DNA of 64,000 bases. Origin: an uncultured Cohaesibacter sp. GTDB taxonomy: Bacteria; Pseudomonadota; Alphaproteobacteria; Rhizobiales; Cohaesibacteraceae. Of this stretch, positions 20,279-30,047 are shown in pieces. Positions within the stretch are counted from its first letter, which is position 1, and each line of letters starts with the position of its first letter. A program made the translations under genes and the position numbers. The stretch lies in the NCBI RefSeq assembly GCF_963666525.1, contig NZ_OY762905.1, positions 1,966,001 to 2,030,000 of the forward strand, given 5' to 3'. A model generated the notes under the pieces. That model ran no database searches and was not told where the DNA came from. It saw only the letters and a program-made list of their open reading frames with translations.

Positions 20279-20956
20279 TCAAAGCTCGATCACGTCCGCA
20301 GGCACTTCCTCAAGCGCAGCAAGATACTGGTCATAGGTGTTGCCCAGCGTGTAGATGTGTTTGCGCATCAGATTGGCGGCCTTTTCCTCGTCACCCTCAT
20401 CCATCGCGACCAGAATGTCCGCATGCTCCTGCATGGATTTCTCAAGACGCCCGATGACATCCAGCTGCTTGCGCCGGAAAGGCCTCAGGCGGCGATGCAT
20501 CCGGTGCGTCTCTTCTTCCAGCACGGCATTGCCGGAGGCCTGATAGATCATCCCGTGCAAACGGTTGTTGGCCTCGTAATAATCGTCGTTCTTGCCTTCT
20601 CTCAGCGCCTTTTCGCAATCATTCGCAGCCCGCTTGAGATAGAGCTGCTGGGCTGAGGTGAGGCGCCGCGTCGCCAGCTTGACGCACCAGGCTTCGAGCT
20701 CGGCCATGAATTCGAACATCTCCACAAGCCGGGTCATCGTCGGTCGTCGAACAAAGGCGCCGCGGTTGGGTATAAGCTCCACGAGCCCAATCCCCTCCAG
20801 GATCTGGAAGGCTTCCCTGAGCGGTGTCCGCGACACGTTGAACTCATCGGCGAGGTCCGCTTCGTTAAGCTTTTCGCCATCTTTATAGGCACCGGTTGCG
20901 ATTTTTTGCTCAATTTCCGAGCAAATGAGGGCTGATGCTTTGTATTTATTAGTCAT
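20279..20956 (-). CDS. GntR-family regulator with FCD ligand domain
   Basis: About 225 residues from ATG 20956 (MTNKYKASALICSEIEQ); longer readings have no family support. N-terminal winged HTH (LNEADLADEFNVSRTPLREAFQILEGIGLVELIPNRGAFV), then an all-helical FCD domain (about 85-215) with the acidic/His metal-type positions. FCD members respond to small acids or sugar acids. It is divergent from the peptide-uptake operon and separated by only 113 bases, so it most likely controls that operon and itself. Confidence 0.87.
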   Translation of the reverse strand: MTNKYKASALICSEIEQKIATGAYKDGEKLNEADLADEFNVSRTPLREAFQILEGIGLVELIPNRGAFVRRPTMTRLVEMFEFMAELEAWCVKLATRRLTSAQQLYLKRAANDCEKALREGKNDDYYEANNRLHGMIYQASGNAVLEEETHRMHRRLRPFRRKQLDVIGRLEKSMQEHADILVAMDEGDEEKAANLMRKHIYTLGNTYDQYLAALEEVPADVIEL

Positions 20957-20970
20957 GGGTCCAATATCGC

Positions 20971-21006
20971 TTGACAGTATACATTTCCCATAGATTATAT
21001 ACAATC
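20971..21006 (+). promoter_or_regulatory. Promoter and putative GntR/FCD operator of the peptide-uptake operon
   Basis: TTGACA (20971-20976) with TATATA (20996-21001) at 19 bases is the best promoter for the rightward operon. On the minus strand the motif TGTATA occurs twice: AATGTATACTGTC (20973-20985) and GATTGTATATAATC (20993-21006). The two sites overlap the promoter, the arrangement expected for repression by the neighbouring regulator. The operator role is inferred. Confidence 0.45.
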
Positions 21007-21069
21007 TCATAAAAATCAATACAAATAACCTTCCAAGCACACACCCGAGCCACAAACAGGGGAACCAAT

Positions 21070-22581
21070 ATGAAGATATCGAAACTGGTATTGAGCACTG
21101 CGGTCTACCTGGCCCTTTCAGCAACGTCCTACGCCGACAAGGCTAGCGACACGGTCAACATGGCATTTCTGAAAGAGCTGGAATCTGCGGACGTCTATTT
21201 CAACACCGCCCGTGAAGGCCTGCTGTTGAACCACTCTGTCTGGGACGGTCTGCTCTATCGCAATCCGGAGACCGGCGAGTATGAGGGCAACCTCGCCGAA
21301 TCCTGGACCTGGATCAACGACACCACCATCGAATTCAAGCTGCGTCAGGGCGTCAAGTTCCACAACGGCGAACCCTTCAACGCCGATGACGTGGTCTACA
21401 CCGTCAACTTCGTGGCCAACAAGGACAACGGCGTCAAGAGCCAGACCAACGTGAGCTGGATGGACCACGCCGAGAAGATCGACGACTACACGGTCCGCAT
21501 TGTGGCGGACGCGCCGTTCCCGGCTGCAGAAGAATTCCTCGCCGGCCCTGTTGCCATGTATCCAAACGAATATTACGCAGAAGTTGGCCCCAAGGGCATG
21601 GCAGCCCACCCGGTCGGCACCGGCCCGTTCAAGATTACCGAGCTGGAACCCGGCAAGCACTTTGTTCTTGAGAAGAACGACGACTATTTCGGCGGGCCGA
21701 AAGGCATGGCCAAGGTGTCCAAGATCGACATCCGCACCATTCCCGACATGAACACGCAGATCGCCGAATTCTTCAACGGCACCCTTGATTTCCTCTGGAA
21801 CATCCCTGCTGACCAGGCCGAAAAGCTTGGCGCCATGGGCAAGTTTGACGTCGTCAATGCCCCGGCCATCCGCGTTGGCTACATCACGATGGATGCTGCG
21901 GGACGCTTTGACAAGGAAGGCCCGATGACCAAGAAGAAGGTCCGTCAGGCCATCTACCATGCCATCGACCGCAAGGCCATCGTCGAGGCTCTGGTCAAGG
22001 GTTCCTCCACTGTGATCGACAGCGCCTGCTCACCGGTGCAGTTTGCCTGCGCCCAGGATCTGCCGACCTACGACTATGATCCGGCAAAAGCCAAGGCCCT
22101 GCTTGCCGAAGCTGGCTATCCGGATGGCTTCACCATCGACTTCTATGCCTATCGCGACCGGCCGTACGCAGAAGCCATGATGGGCTTCCTCAACGAAGTC
22201 GGCATCAAGACCAACTTCAGCTACCTGCAGTATGCAGCCCTGCGTGAAAAGCGCGCCAAGGGTGAAGTGCCGATTTCCTTCCAGACCTGGGGCTCCTACT
22301 CCATCGCCGACGCATCGGCCATCACCTCGGAATTCTTTACCGGCGGTGACTGGGATGATGCCCGCGATCCGGAAATCACCGAATGGCTGACCACGGCAGA
22401 CAAGTCCACAGACAAGGCCGCGCGCAAGGACCTCTACAAGAAGGCCCTTACGAAGATCGTCGACGAAGCCTATTGGGTTCCACTGTTCACCTATAACGTG
22501 AACTACGCCATGAGCAAGGAAATGGACTTCAAGGCAACTCCGGACGAACTGGTGCGCTTCTTCACCTTCGGCTGGAAATAA
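21070..22581 (+). CDS. Periplasmic peptide-binding protein (SBP family 5, DppA/OppA-like)
   Basis: 503 residues with a Sec signal peptide (MKISKLVLSTAVYLALSATSYA). Family-5 features: GLLLNHSVWDGLLYRNPETGEYEGNLAESWTW, the FHNGEPFNADDVVYTVNF motif, and LLAEAGYPDGF. Delivers oligopeptides or other large ligands to the permeases encoded next. First gene of the long operon that runs to 34559. Ribosome site AGGGG at 21058. Confidence 0.9.
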   Translation: MKISKLVLSTAVYLALSATSYADKASDTVNMAFLKELESADVYFNTAREGLLLNHSVWDGLLYRNPETGEYEGNLAESWTWINDTTIEFKLRQGVKFHNGEPFNADDVVYTVNFVANKDNGVKSQTNVSWMDHAEKIDDYTVRIVADAPFPAAEEFLAGPVAMYPNEYYAEVGPKGMAAHPVGTGPFKITELEPGKHFVLEKNDDYFGGPKGMAKVSKIDIRTIPDMNTQIAEFFNGTLDFLWNIPADQAEKLGAMGKFDVVNAPAIRVGYITMDAAGRFDKEGPMTKKKVRQAIYHAIDRKAIVEALVKGSSTVIDSACSPVQFACAQDLPTYDYDPAKAKALLAEAGYPDGFTIDFYAYRDRPYAEAMMGFLNEVGIKTNFSYLQYAALREKRAKGEVPISFQTWGSYSIADASAITSEFFTGGDWDDARDPEITEWLTTADKSTDKAARKDLYKKALTKIVDEAYWVPLFTYNVNYAMSKEMDFKATPDELVRFFTFGWK

Positions 22582-22648
22582 CTGGCAATCGGGGTCGGAA
22601 GAAGTCCGACCCCACCTCTTCCTGAAATAACAGAACTTCGAGGTCGGA

Positions 22649-23566
22649 ATGTATATGTATATTCTGAAAAGGCTCGGTCTTGCCCTTTTGGTGGCCTTCA
22701 CCGTATCGGCAATCAGCTTCAGCCTGCTCTTCATGGCCGGTGATCCTGCGATCGCGATCGCAGGGGAAAACGCCTCCGCCGAAGACATCCAGATGGTCAA
22801 CGACCGCTATGGATTTGATCGGCCCATCGTCATTCAGTATTTCGAATGGCTCGGCAAGGCTGCAACCGGAGACCTGGGCAACAGCTGGTATTTCGACCTG
22901 CCGGTTTCCGACCTCATTGCCGACCGTCTGGGCGTGACCATGCTGCTTGGCCTGCTGGGGATGAGTTTCGCCCTGCTGCTGGCCATACCCATGGGAGTTG
23001 CGGCCGCGGTCAAGCCCAACTCCCTCATCGACCGCGCCTCCCTCTTCATCTCGGTCGTCGGTCAGGCCATTCCGTCCTTCTGGTTCGGTCTGATCCTGAT
23101 CGTCGTCTTCTCGATCAAGCTGGGGCTTGTGCCCGCCTCGGGCTCGACCAGCTGGAAACATTTCATTCTGCCAACCATCGTTCTGGGCTACTACGCCACA
23201 CCGGCAATCATGCGCCTCACCCGCGCCGGCATGCTTGAGGTGTTGAGCGCGGACTATATCCGCACGGCCCGCGCCAAGGGCCTGAGTGCCCGCAAGATCA
23301 TGTTCAAGCACGCCCTGCGCAACGCCATCATTCCGGTGATCAGCCTTGCCGCAGTGCAGATGGGCTTCATGCTCGGCGGTTCCATTGTTGTCGAAAGCAT
23401 CTTCGCGCTGCACGGCGCCGGCTTCCTTGCCTGGGAATCCATTTCCCGCAACGATCTGCCGACCATGCAGGCGCTCATCCTCATCTTCTCGATGTTCTAC
23501 ATCTTCTTCACCTTCCTGGCGGACATCCTGAACGCCTGGATGGATCCACGCCTGCGCATCGCCTGA
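22649..23566 (+). CDS. Dipeptide/oligopeptide ABC transporter permease (DppB-like)
   Basis: 305 residues. Six hydrophobic spans; the first at residues 9-30. Typical DppB landmarks: FNDR-like NDRYGFDRPIVIQYFEWL after the first span, and the EAA loop YIRTARAKGLSARKIMFKHALRN at about 205-227. Ends MDPRLR. Start ATG 22649 behind GAGGT. Inner membrane, pairs with the DppC-like protein 18 bases downstream. Confidence 0.92.
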   Translation: MYMYILKRLGLALLVAFTVSAISFSLLFMAGDPAIAIAGENASAEDIQMVNDRYGFDRPIVIQYFEWLGKAATGDLGNSWYFDLPVSDLIADRLGVTMLLGLLGMSFALLLAIPMGVAAAVKPNSLIDRASLFISVVGQAIPSFWFGLILIVVFSIKLGLVPASGSTSWKHFILPTIVLGYYATPAIMRLTRAGMLEVLSADYIRTARAKGLSARKIMFKHALRNAIIPVISLAAVQMGFMLGGSIVVESIFALHGAGFLAWESISRNDLPTMQALILIFSMFYIFFTFLADILNAWMDPRLRIA

Positions 23567-23584
23567 TCGGGAACGGAGAAAATC

Positions 23585-24520
23585 ATGTCAGACACCTCCC
23601 TCGCCTCGGCCTCGGCCAAAAAACCGGACGCGGTCTCCAAGAAGGGGAAGACCCCGGCCCATCAGCTTTCTCCGCGCGCCAAGATGCTGCGCCGTGCCCT
23701 GCGCCACAAGGGGTTGCTGTTTGGCCTGTTCGTGATGTCCATCATCGTGATCGTCGCCGTTTTCGCGCCGCTGATCTCCACCCATGACCCCTATGCGCAG
23801 AGCCTTCTGGCCCGCATGAAACCACCAGCCTTCATGGGCGGCACATGGGAGCATCCGCTCGGCACGGACGCGCTTGGTCGCGACTATCTGGCCCGTCTGG
23901 TCTATGGCGCCCGCATCTCGCTGCTCATCGGCCTGATCGCCGCCACCATCTCGGCCTGCATCGGCACCTTCATGGGCGTCATGGCTGGCTATTTCGGTGG
24001 TCGGATCGACCTTCTCGTCACCTTCTTCATCAACGTGCGCCTCGCCATGCCGGTGGTGCTGGTCGCTCTGGCTGTGGTGGCCCTGTTCGGCGGCTCGCTC
24101 TATGTGGTGGTCTCGGTTCTGGGGCTGCTGCTCTGGGATCGCTTCGCCGTGGTCATGCGCGCTGCCACAATGCAGGTCCGCAAGCTCGAGTATGTCGCCG
24201 CAGCACAGGTGCTCGGCGCCTCCCTGCCACGGGTGCTGTTCAAGGACATCCTGCCCAACGTGATGAACCATCTCATCGTCATCTTCACGCTGGAGATGGC
24301 ACACGCCATCATTCTCGAGGCCGCCCTCAGCTTCCTTGGCCTCGGCGTGCAGCCACCAACCCCGTCCTGGGGCCTGATGATCTCCGAAGGCAAGGAAATG
24401 CTGCTGTTCGAAAGCTGGCTGATCACCATCCCCGGGGTTGCGCTGTTCTTCCTCGTCCTGTCCATCAACATGCTCGGCGACGGCATTCGCGACGTCACCG
24501 CACCGGAGGGCCGCAACTGA
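23585..24520 (+). CDS. Dipeptide/oligopeptide ABC transporter permease (DppC-like)
   Basis: 311 residues. Cytoplasmic N-terminal tail of about 45 residues rich in Ala/Lys, then a membrane span and the DppC pattern HPLGTDALGRDYLARLVYGARISL. EAA loop KLEYVAAAQVLGASLPRVLFKDILPN. Ends LGDGIRDVTAPEGRN, close to the canonical LGDGLRDALDP. TGA overlaps the ATG of the ATPase gene (ATGA). Confidence 0.92.
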   Translation: MSDTSLASASAKKPDAVSKKGKTPAHQLSPRAKMLRRALRHKGLLFGLFVMSIIVIVAVFAPLISTHDPYAQSLLARMKPPAFMGGTWEHPLGTDALGRDYLARLVYGARISLLIGLIAATISACIGTFMGVMAGYFGGRIDLLVTFFINVRLAMPVVLVALAVVALFGGSLYVVVSVLGLLLWDRFAVVMRAATMQVRKLEYVAAAQVLGASLPRVLFKDILPNVMNHLIVIFTLEMAHAIILEAALSFLGLGVQPPTPSWGLMISEGKEMLLFESWLITIPGVALFFLVLSINMLGDGIRDVTAPEGRN

Positions 24521-26190
24521 TGACCGACCCTATTCTGACCATCAGGAACCTCACCGTTGATCTGCCAGAAGGCGGCGATCGCCCCCACGCCGTCGAGAAT
24601 CTCTCGGTCGACATCGCCCCCAAGGAAATCGTCTGCATCGTCGGCGAATCCGGCTCAGGCAAGTCCATCACCTCCTTCACCACCATGGGCCTTCTGCCCA
24701 AGGCGTTGAAGCCCTCCTCCGGCGAAGTGATCTTCGAAGGCAGGGACGTGCTCAAGCTGTCAGCCAGGGAACACGCAAAGCTGCGCGGCAGCCGCATGGC
24801 GATGATCTTTCAGGAACCCATGAGCGCGCTCAACCCGTGCTACACCGTGGGAGACCAGATCGAGGAGATGTTCGAGCAGCACACCAGTCTTTCCAAGTCA
24901 GAGCGCAAGGCCCGGACCATCAGACTGCTCGACGAAGTACAGCTGCCGGAGCCGGAACGGATCTACTCCTCCTATCCGCATCAGCTCTCCGGTGGCCAGC
25001 GTCAGCGCATCGTCATCGCCATCGCTCTGGCGCTCGACCCGGCGCTGCTGATTGCCGATGAACCGACCACGGCGCTCGACCTCTCCACCCAGGCCCAGAT
25101 TCTCCACCTGTTCAAGGAATTGCGCGAGAAGCACTCGGCCGGCATCATGTTCGTGACCCACGATTTCGACGTCGTCGCCGAGATCGCCGACAAGGTTGTC
25201 GTCATGAAGCAGGGCGTCATTGTCGAACAGGGCACTGCGGAAGAAGTGCTCAACCGCCCGAAACATCCCTACACCCGCAAGCTGATCGACGCCGTGCCCC
25301 GCCGCACCGGCACCGTCAACGCCCACATGGTCGAAAAGCAAAAGGTGATGGAGGTTCTTGACCTCAACAAGACCTACCACTCCAAGGGCACCATGTTCAA
25401 ACCGGCCCGTACGGTGCATGCCTGCAAGGATGTCAATTTCATCGTCCATCGCGGCGAAACCCTCGGCATCGTCGGCGAATCCGGGTCGGGCAAGTCGACG
25501 CTTGTCAAATGCCTCATCCGTCTTGAGGATCCGGACAGTGGCTCCGTCATCATCGACGGCAGCGACATCGCCCAATTCACGCCCAAGCTGCTACACCCCT
25601 ATCGCAAGAGCATCCAGATCGTCTTTCAGGATCCCTATGGCTCGCTCAACCCGCGCCGCACCATCGGCGACCAGCTGGTGGAAGGTCCGTGCAACTTTGG
25701 TGAAAACCGCGCCCATGCCATGGAGCGGGCCAAAAAACTGATGAAGATCGTGCGTCTCGAAGAGGATGCACTCTATCGCTATCCGGCCCAGTTCTCCGGT
25801 GGCCAGCGCCAGCGCATCTGCATCGCCCGGGCCCTGATGGTCGAACCGGAAGTGCTCATCGCCGACGAAGCCGTCTCGGCGCTTGACGTGTCCGTGCAGA
25901 AGGAAGTGCTCAAGCTGCTCAACGAGATCCGCGATGAAATGGGGCTGACGGTGCTCTTCATCACCCATGACCTGCGCGTTGCAGCCCAGATCTGCGACAA
26001 TCTCGTGGTCATGCAGAATGGCGAGATCGTCGAGCGCGGCACCGTCGACGAAGTCTTCGGCGCTCCCAAACATGACTACACCAGAAAGCTGCTCTCCGCA
26101 CAGCCAGGTCAGGGCTGGGTGGTACCCGACATCGCAAAGCTGCCTCCGGTCGACCCGGCCCTGCTTGAGAGCCCGATGGGAGCCTTCTGA
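24520..26190 (+). CDS. Peptide ABC transporter ATPase with two fused nucleotide-binding domains (DppD-DppF fusion)
   Basis: 556 residues from ATG 24520; a much longer upstream reading in the same frame is only the shadow of dppC. Two complete ABC domains: Walker A GESGSGKSI (about 40-48) with signature LSGGQRQRI and Walker B LLIADEPTTALD; then a second Walker A GESGSGKST (about 322-330) with signature FSGGQRQRI and VLIADEAVSALD. The second Walker B has Ala in place of the usual Pro. Single-chain versions (GsiA, YejF) occur in peptide and glutathione importers. Stop overlaps the next gene by one base. Confidence 0.92.
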   Translation: MTDPILTIRNLTVDLPEGGDRPHAVENLSVDIAPKEIVCIVGESGSGKSITSFTTMGLLPKALKPSSGEVIFEGRDVLKLSAREHAKLRGSRMAMIFQEPMSALNPCYTVGDQIEEMFEQHTSLSKSERKARTIRLLDEVQLPEPERIYSSYPHQLSGGQRQRIVIAIALALDPALLIADEPTTALDLSTQAQILHLFKELREKHSAGIMFVTHDFDVVAEIADKVVVMKQGVIVEQGTAEEVLNRPKHPYTRKLIDAVPRRTGTVNAHMVEKQKVMEVLDLNKTYHSKGTMFKPARTVHACKDVNFIVHRGETLGIVGESGSGKSTLVKCLIRLEDPDSGSVIIDGSDIAQFTPKLLHPYRKSIQIVFQDPYGSLNPRRTIGDQLVEGPCNFGENRAHAMERAKKLMKIVRLEEDALYRYPAQFSGGQRQRICIARALMVEPEVLIADEAVSALDVSVQKEVLKLLNEIRDEMGLTVLFITHDLRVAAQICDNLVVMQNGEIVERGTVDEVFGAPKHDYTRKLLSAQPGQGWVVPDIAKLPPVDPALLESPMGAF

Positions 26191-27767
26191 TGAGTGGCAG
26201 TTTCTCTCGCTCGCAAACGACCCGCAAGCCGGGCGTGACAGCAACAAGTGGCGGCGTTGTCGCTGCACAGCATGCTCTGGCCGCCGAGGCCGGAGCCATG
26301 ATTCTGGCCGCCGGTGGCGACGCGGTGGACGCAGCCGTAGCCGTGAGTTTCGCCATCGGCGTGCTGGAGCCCTGGATGTCCGGTCCCATGGGGGGCGGCG
26401 CCATGATGCTCTGGCGAGCCGACGAGAACAAACCCTATGCCCTACACTATGGCATGCGGTCTTCAACCAGCCTTGATCCGTCCTACTATCCCCTCTCTGG
26501 AGCTGGCAAGGCATCGGACCTCTTCCCCTGGGAGGCCGTGGTTGAAGATCGCAATGTCACCGGCGCATCGTCCATTGCCGTGCCCGGCACGGTCGCCGGT
26601 GCCGCAGAAGCCCACCGGCGCTTTGGCAAACTGCCATGGCGCGAGCTGCTGCAACCTGCCATCGCCCACGCCAGGTCCGGCATGCAGGTGGACTGGTATG
26701 CAGCCCTTATCATCGCTTCGGCAGCCCGCGAACTGGCAAAGGACAAGGACGCCGCAGCGCTGTTCCTTGAAGACGGCCAATGGCCGAAGATCTTCGGCTG
26801 GACTGCCCTTGCGGACATCCGCCTCGACCAGTCTGCCCACGCAGCAACCCTTGAGCGTCTGGCAGACACTGGTGCGAAGGATTTCTACAGCGGCGAGATC
26901 GGTGCAGCCCTCGTCCGGGACGTGACCGACAAGGGCGGCTTCCTCACCATGGAGGACATGGCGGGTTACCGGCCCGAGTGGCAGACCCCGCTGCACATCC
27001 CCTACAACGGAGCCAGCATCTGGGCCGTACCAACATTGACCGCCGGGCCAACCCTTTCCCACGCCATGACCGGCTGGCAGAAGGCCATCACGCCAGCCGC
27101 TGCTCCGGGCGCGAAAGACTTTGCCGCCATGGCAGGAGCAATGCGGGACGCCTATGAAGACCGCCTCACCAACATGGGCGATCACGAAAGCGCCAAGGCA
27201 CCCGGCTGCACCACCCATTTTTCCATCGTCGACAAGCATGGCAACATGGTCGCAATGACCCAGACGCTGCTGTCGATCTTCGGTTCGAAGACCCTTTCCC
27301 CGTCCACCGGCCTGATGATGAACAACGGCATCATGTGGTTTGACCCCGAACCGGGCAAAGCCAACTCGATCGCGCCCGGCAAGCGCTGTCTGATGAATGT
27401 CTGCCCGGTCATCGGCGAGAAGGGCGAGAAGCGGTTTGCTCTGGGCGCATCGGGCGGCCGCAAGATCATGCCCGCAGTAGGGCAAATCGCCTCTTTCCTG
27501 CTTGACTACGGCATGTCGATGCAGGATGCCATAGAAGCTCCCCGCATCGACGTTTCCGGTGGCGACACGGTTGTTGCCGACGAACGCCTTTCAGCCGAGA
27601 TCATGCAAGCCCTGTCAGCCCGTTGGCCCCTGGCAACGGCCCAGCGCATACCCTTCCCCTACGCCTTTGCCTGCCCGGCGGGCGTATTGCGTGACGGAAC
27701 CACCAATTCCGGCACCACCGAAACCTTTTCGCCATGGGGTGACGGAGTGGCAGAACTCAGGGATTGA
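26190..27767 (+). CDS. Gamma-glutamyltransferase-family (Ntn) hydrolase
   Basis: 525 residues. The autocatalytic cleavage site and nucleophile are visible: GCTTHFSIVDKHGNMVAMTQ, with Thr341 as the new N-terminus of the small subunit. Upstream GGDAVDAAVAVSFAIGVLEPWMSGPMGGGAMML is the usual large-subunit segment. No signal peptide, so unlike classical Ggt it acts in the cytosol, consistent with peptides being imported first. The strict TTH/SG-rich C-terminal motif is partly kept (GASGGRKIMPAV). Starts one base inside the ATPase stop. Substrate may be gamma-glutamyl or other peptides or an acyl amide. Confidence 0.85.
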   Translation: MSGSFSRSQTTRKPGVTATSGGVVAAQHALAAEAGAMILAAGGDAVDAAVAVSFAIGVLEPWMSGPMGGGAMMLWRADENKPYALHYGMRSSTSLDPSYYPLSGAGKASDLFPWEAVVEDRNVTGASSIAVPGTVAGAAEAHRRFGKLPWRELLQPAIAHARSGMQVDWYAALIIASAARELAKDKDAAALFLEDGQWPKIFGWTALADIRLDQSAHAATLERLADTGAKDFYSGEIGAALVRDVTDKGGFLTMEDMAGYRPEWQTPLHIPYNGASIWAVPTLTAGPTLSHAMTGWQKAITPAAAPGAKDFAAMAGAMRDAYEDRLTNMGDHESAKAPGCTTHFSIVDKHGNMVAMTQTLLSIFGSKTLSPSTGLMMNNGIMWFDPEPGKANSIAPGKRCLMNVCPVIGEKGEKRFALGASGGRKIMPAVGQIASFLLDYGMSMQDAIEAPRIDVSGGDTVVADERLSAEIMQALSARWPLATAQRIPFPYAFACPAGVLRDGTTNSGTTETFSPWGDGVAELRD

Positions 27768-27827
27768 CCTGACGGCACGCCACACGATGCCCGCCCAGAC
27801 CGAAGACAAGAACAGAGAAGCAAACAG

Positions 27828-29228
27828 ATGAGTGATCGCACCAAGGCTCTGGCCATCAGCGCCAGCTATTTCGACGAGGGAGGCTTTCTCTCGGACATCA
27901 AGCGACTGGTCTCCCGCCCGACCGAGAGTCAGGACCCGCGCGGCAAGCCTCATCTCATGGCCTATCTCACCGACGAGATGCAGCCGATGCTGGAAGGGTT
28001 GGGCTTCACCTGCAGGATCTTCGACAACCCAGAGGAAAATGCACCGCCGATCATGGTGGCGGAACGGATCGAGGACCCGGCTCTGCCGACGGTTCTGAGC
28101 TATGGTCACGGCGATGTCATCCGGGCACAGGAAACCCAGTGGCGCGCAGGCCTCTCCCCCTTCGAGATGGTGGAAGAAGGCGATCGGCTCTACGGCCGCG
28201 GCGCTGCCGACAACAAGGCCCAGCATCTGATCAACATCAAGTCCATGGCCGCTGTCATCGAAGCTGAGGGCAAGCTCGGCTTCAACGCCAAGATCCTTCT
28301 GGAAATGGCCGAGGAATCCGGTTCTCCGGGGCTCAAGACCTTCTGTGAACAGAACAAGGACCTGCTTGCCGCCGACGTTTTGATCGCCTCCGACGGCCCG
28401 CGTCTGTCCTCTACTGCTCCGACCATCTTCACTGGCTCGCGCGGAGGCGAGCTGTTCGACATGGTGGTCGACCTCAGGGAAGGCGCCAACCACTCGGGCA
28501 ATTTCGGCGGCCTCATCGCCGACCCGGCGATCATTCTGGCGCACGCCATTGCCTCGATCACCGATGCACGCGGCCAGATCCAGATTCCGGAATGGCGCCC
28601 CACCAGCCTCACCCCGCGTATCCGGGAAGTGATTGCGGCGCTTCCCCCGATCGATACCGGCTCCATCGAGATCGATGAGAACTGGGGCGAAGAAAGCCTG
28701 ACACCACAGGAACGGGTGCTGGGATGGAACAGCTTTGCCGTACTGGCCATGAAATCGGGCGTGCCGGAAGCGCCGGTCAACGCCATCTCCGGCTATGCCA
28801 AGGCCACCTGCCAGCTACGTTTCGTCGTTGGCACCGACCCGGACGACATCATCCCGGCCCTGCGTCGTCACCTCGCCGCCAAGGGCTTTGACAAGGTCGA
28901 AGTCGTCAAGGCCGAACGCCACGCCTTCCCGGCAACCCGGCTTGATCCGGATCACCCGTGGGTGCGCTTTGCCGCCAGGTCCCTTGAAGCCTCGACAGGC
29001 ACCAAACCGCACATCCTGCCGAACCTCGGCGGATCGCTACCGAACGACTGCTTTGCCGATGTGCTCGGCCTGCCGACCATCTGGATTCCGCACAGCTATG
29101 CCGCCTGCAGCCAGCACGCCCCCAACGAGCACATCCTCAAGTCGCTCTCCCGTCAGGCTCTTCAGGGCATGACGGGTCTGTTCTGGGACATCGCGGCCAA
29201 GGGCGCGGTGCCCGCGGAAGGAGAATAA
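27828..29228 (+). CDS. M20-family metallopeptidase (ArgE/DapE-like)
   Basis: 466 residues. Metal-ligand motifs: SYGHGDVIRAQE (His and Asp-type ligands), GRGAADNKAQHL with bridging Asp, catalytic MAEESGSPG Glu-Glu pair, and late PHSYAACSQHAPNEH His. The dimerisation/lid domain lies between (about 190-310). Cytosolic amidohydrolase that would split peptides or N-acyl amino acids. 60 bases after the GGT-like gene. Confidence 0.88.
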   Translation: MSDRTKALAISASYFDEGGFLSDIKRLVSRPTESQDPRGKPHLMAYLTDEMQPMLEGLGFTCRIFDNPEENAPPIMVAERIEDPALPTVLSYGHGDVIRAQETQWRAGLSPFEMVEEGDRLYGRGAADNKAQHLINIKSMAAVIEAEGKLGFNAKILLEMAEESGSPGLKTFCEQNKDLLAADVLIASDGPRLSSTAPTIFTGSRGGELFDMVVDLREGANHSGNFGGLIADPAIILAHAIASITDARGQIQIPEWRPTSLTPRIREVIAALPPIDTGSIEIDENWGEESLTPQERVLGWNSFAVLAMKSGVPEAPVNAISGYAKATCQLRFVVGTDPDDIIPALRRHLAAKGFDKVEVVKAERHAFPATRLDPDHPWVRFAARSLEASTGTKPHILPNLGGSLPNDCFADVLGLPTIWIPHSYAACSQHAPNEHILKSLSRQALQGMTGLFWDIAAKGAVPAEGE

Positions 29229-29231
29229 TAC

Positions 29232-30047
29232 ATGGCAGCAACACTCACGCTTTTCGCCGTCATCGCCGGAGCCGGTGCCATCGCCGGGATTATTTCCGGT
29301 CTCCTCGGGGTCGGCGGCGGCATCATCCTCGTGCCAGCCTTCTACTATGCCTTCTCGACACTCGGCTACCAGCCGGACCAGCTCATGCAGATCTGCGTGG
29401 CAACCTCTACGGGCACCATCATATTCACCTCGATCCGATCGGTGATGGCACATAACAAGCGCGGCGCGGTCAGCTTCGATCTGATCCGGACATGGGGACC
29501 GTTCATCGCCGTGGGCTCGATCATCGGCGTGTTTGCCGCCGCATCGCTGCGCTCGCACGAACTGCAGTTGATCTTTGGCTGCATCGGCATCATGCTCGGC
29601 CTCTACATGCTGTTCGGCAAGAAGGACTGGCGCCTGTCCGACCATTTGCCCGGCCCGATCCTGAGCAAGATCTATCCGGTGATCATCGGCTTCTTCTCGG
29701 CCCTGATGGGCATTGGCGGCGGCTCCTTCACGGTACCACTGCTCACCGCCTATAACGTGCCGCCACACAAGGCCGTCGGCACCTCTCCCGGCTTTGGCTT
29801 GATGATCTCCATCCCCGGCTTCATCACCTTCCTGACGCAGGGCTGGGACATCACCGGCAAACCGCCCTTCACCGTCGGCTATGTCAACCTGCCCGCCGTC
29901 GTGGTCATTGTCATGACAACCATGTTGACGGTGCCGCTGGGTGTGCGCATGGCCCACTCCCTGTCGCCCAAGCAGCTGCGTATCGTCTTTGCTTTCACCA
30001 TCCTGATTCTCACCGGCAACATGCTGAGAAAGGCGTTGATGGCATGA
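29232..30047 (+). CDS. TSUP (TauE/SafE) family membrane exporter
   Basis: 271 residues with about eight hydrophobic spans and the two internal TSUP motifs: GLLGVGGGIILVPAFYYAF near the start and SALMGIGGGSFTVPLLTAYNVPPHKAVGTS in the middle, the duplicated half-repeat of the family. Members move sulfite, sulfonates or other small anions out of the cell. Inserted between the peptidase and the D-serine-dehydratase genes, with 3 bases before and a 4-base overlap after, so it is a true operon member. Confidence 0.9.
   Translation: MAATLTLFAVIAGAGAIAGIISGLLGVGGGIILVPAFYYAFSTLGYQPDQLMQICVATSTGTIIFTSIRSVMAHNKRGAVSFDLIRTWGPFIAVGSIIGVFAAASLRSHELQLIFGCIGIMLGLYMLFGKKDWRLSDHLPGPILSKIYPVIIGFFSALMGIGGGSFTVPLLTAYNVPPHKAVGTSPGFGLMISIPGFITFLTQGWDITGKPPFTVGYVNLPAVVVIVMTTMLTVPLGVRMAHSLSPKQLRIVFAFTILILTGNMLRKALMA

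Noticed and set aside
23845-26190. 781-residue reading of the fused ATPase
   Set aside because: The first 225 codons are the out-of-frame shadow of the DppC-like gene, Arg/His-rich and without family features; ATG 24520 is coupled to the dppC stop.
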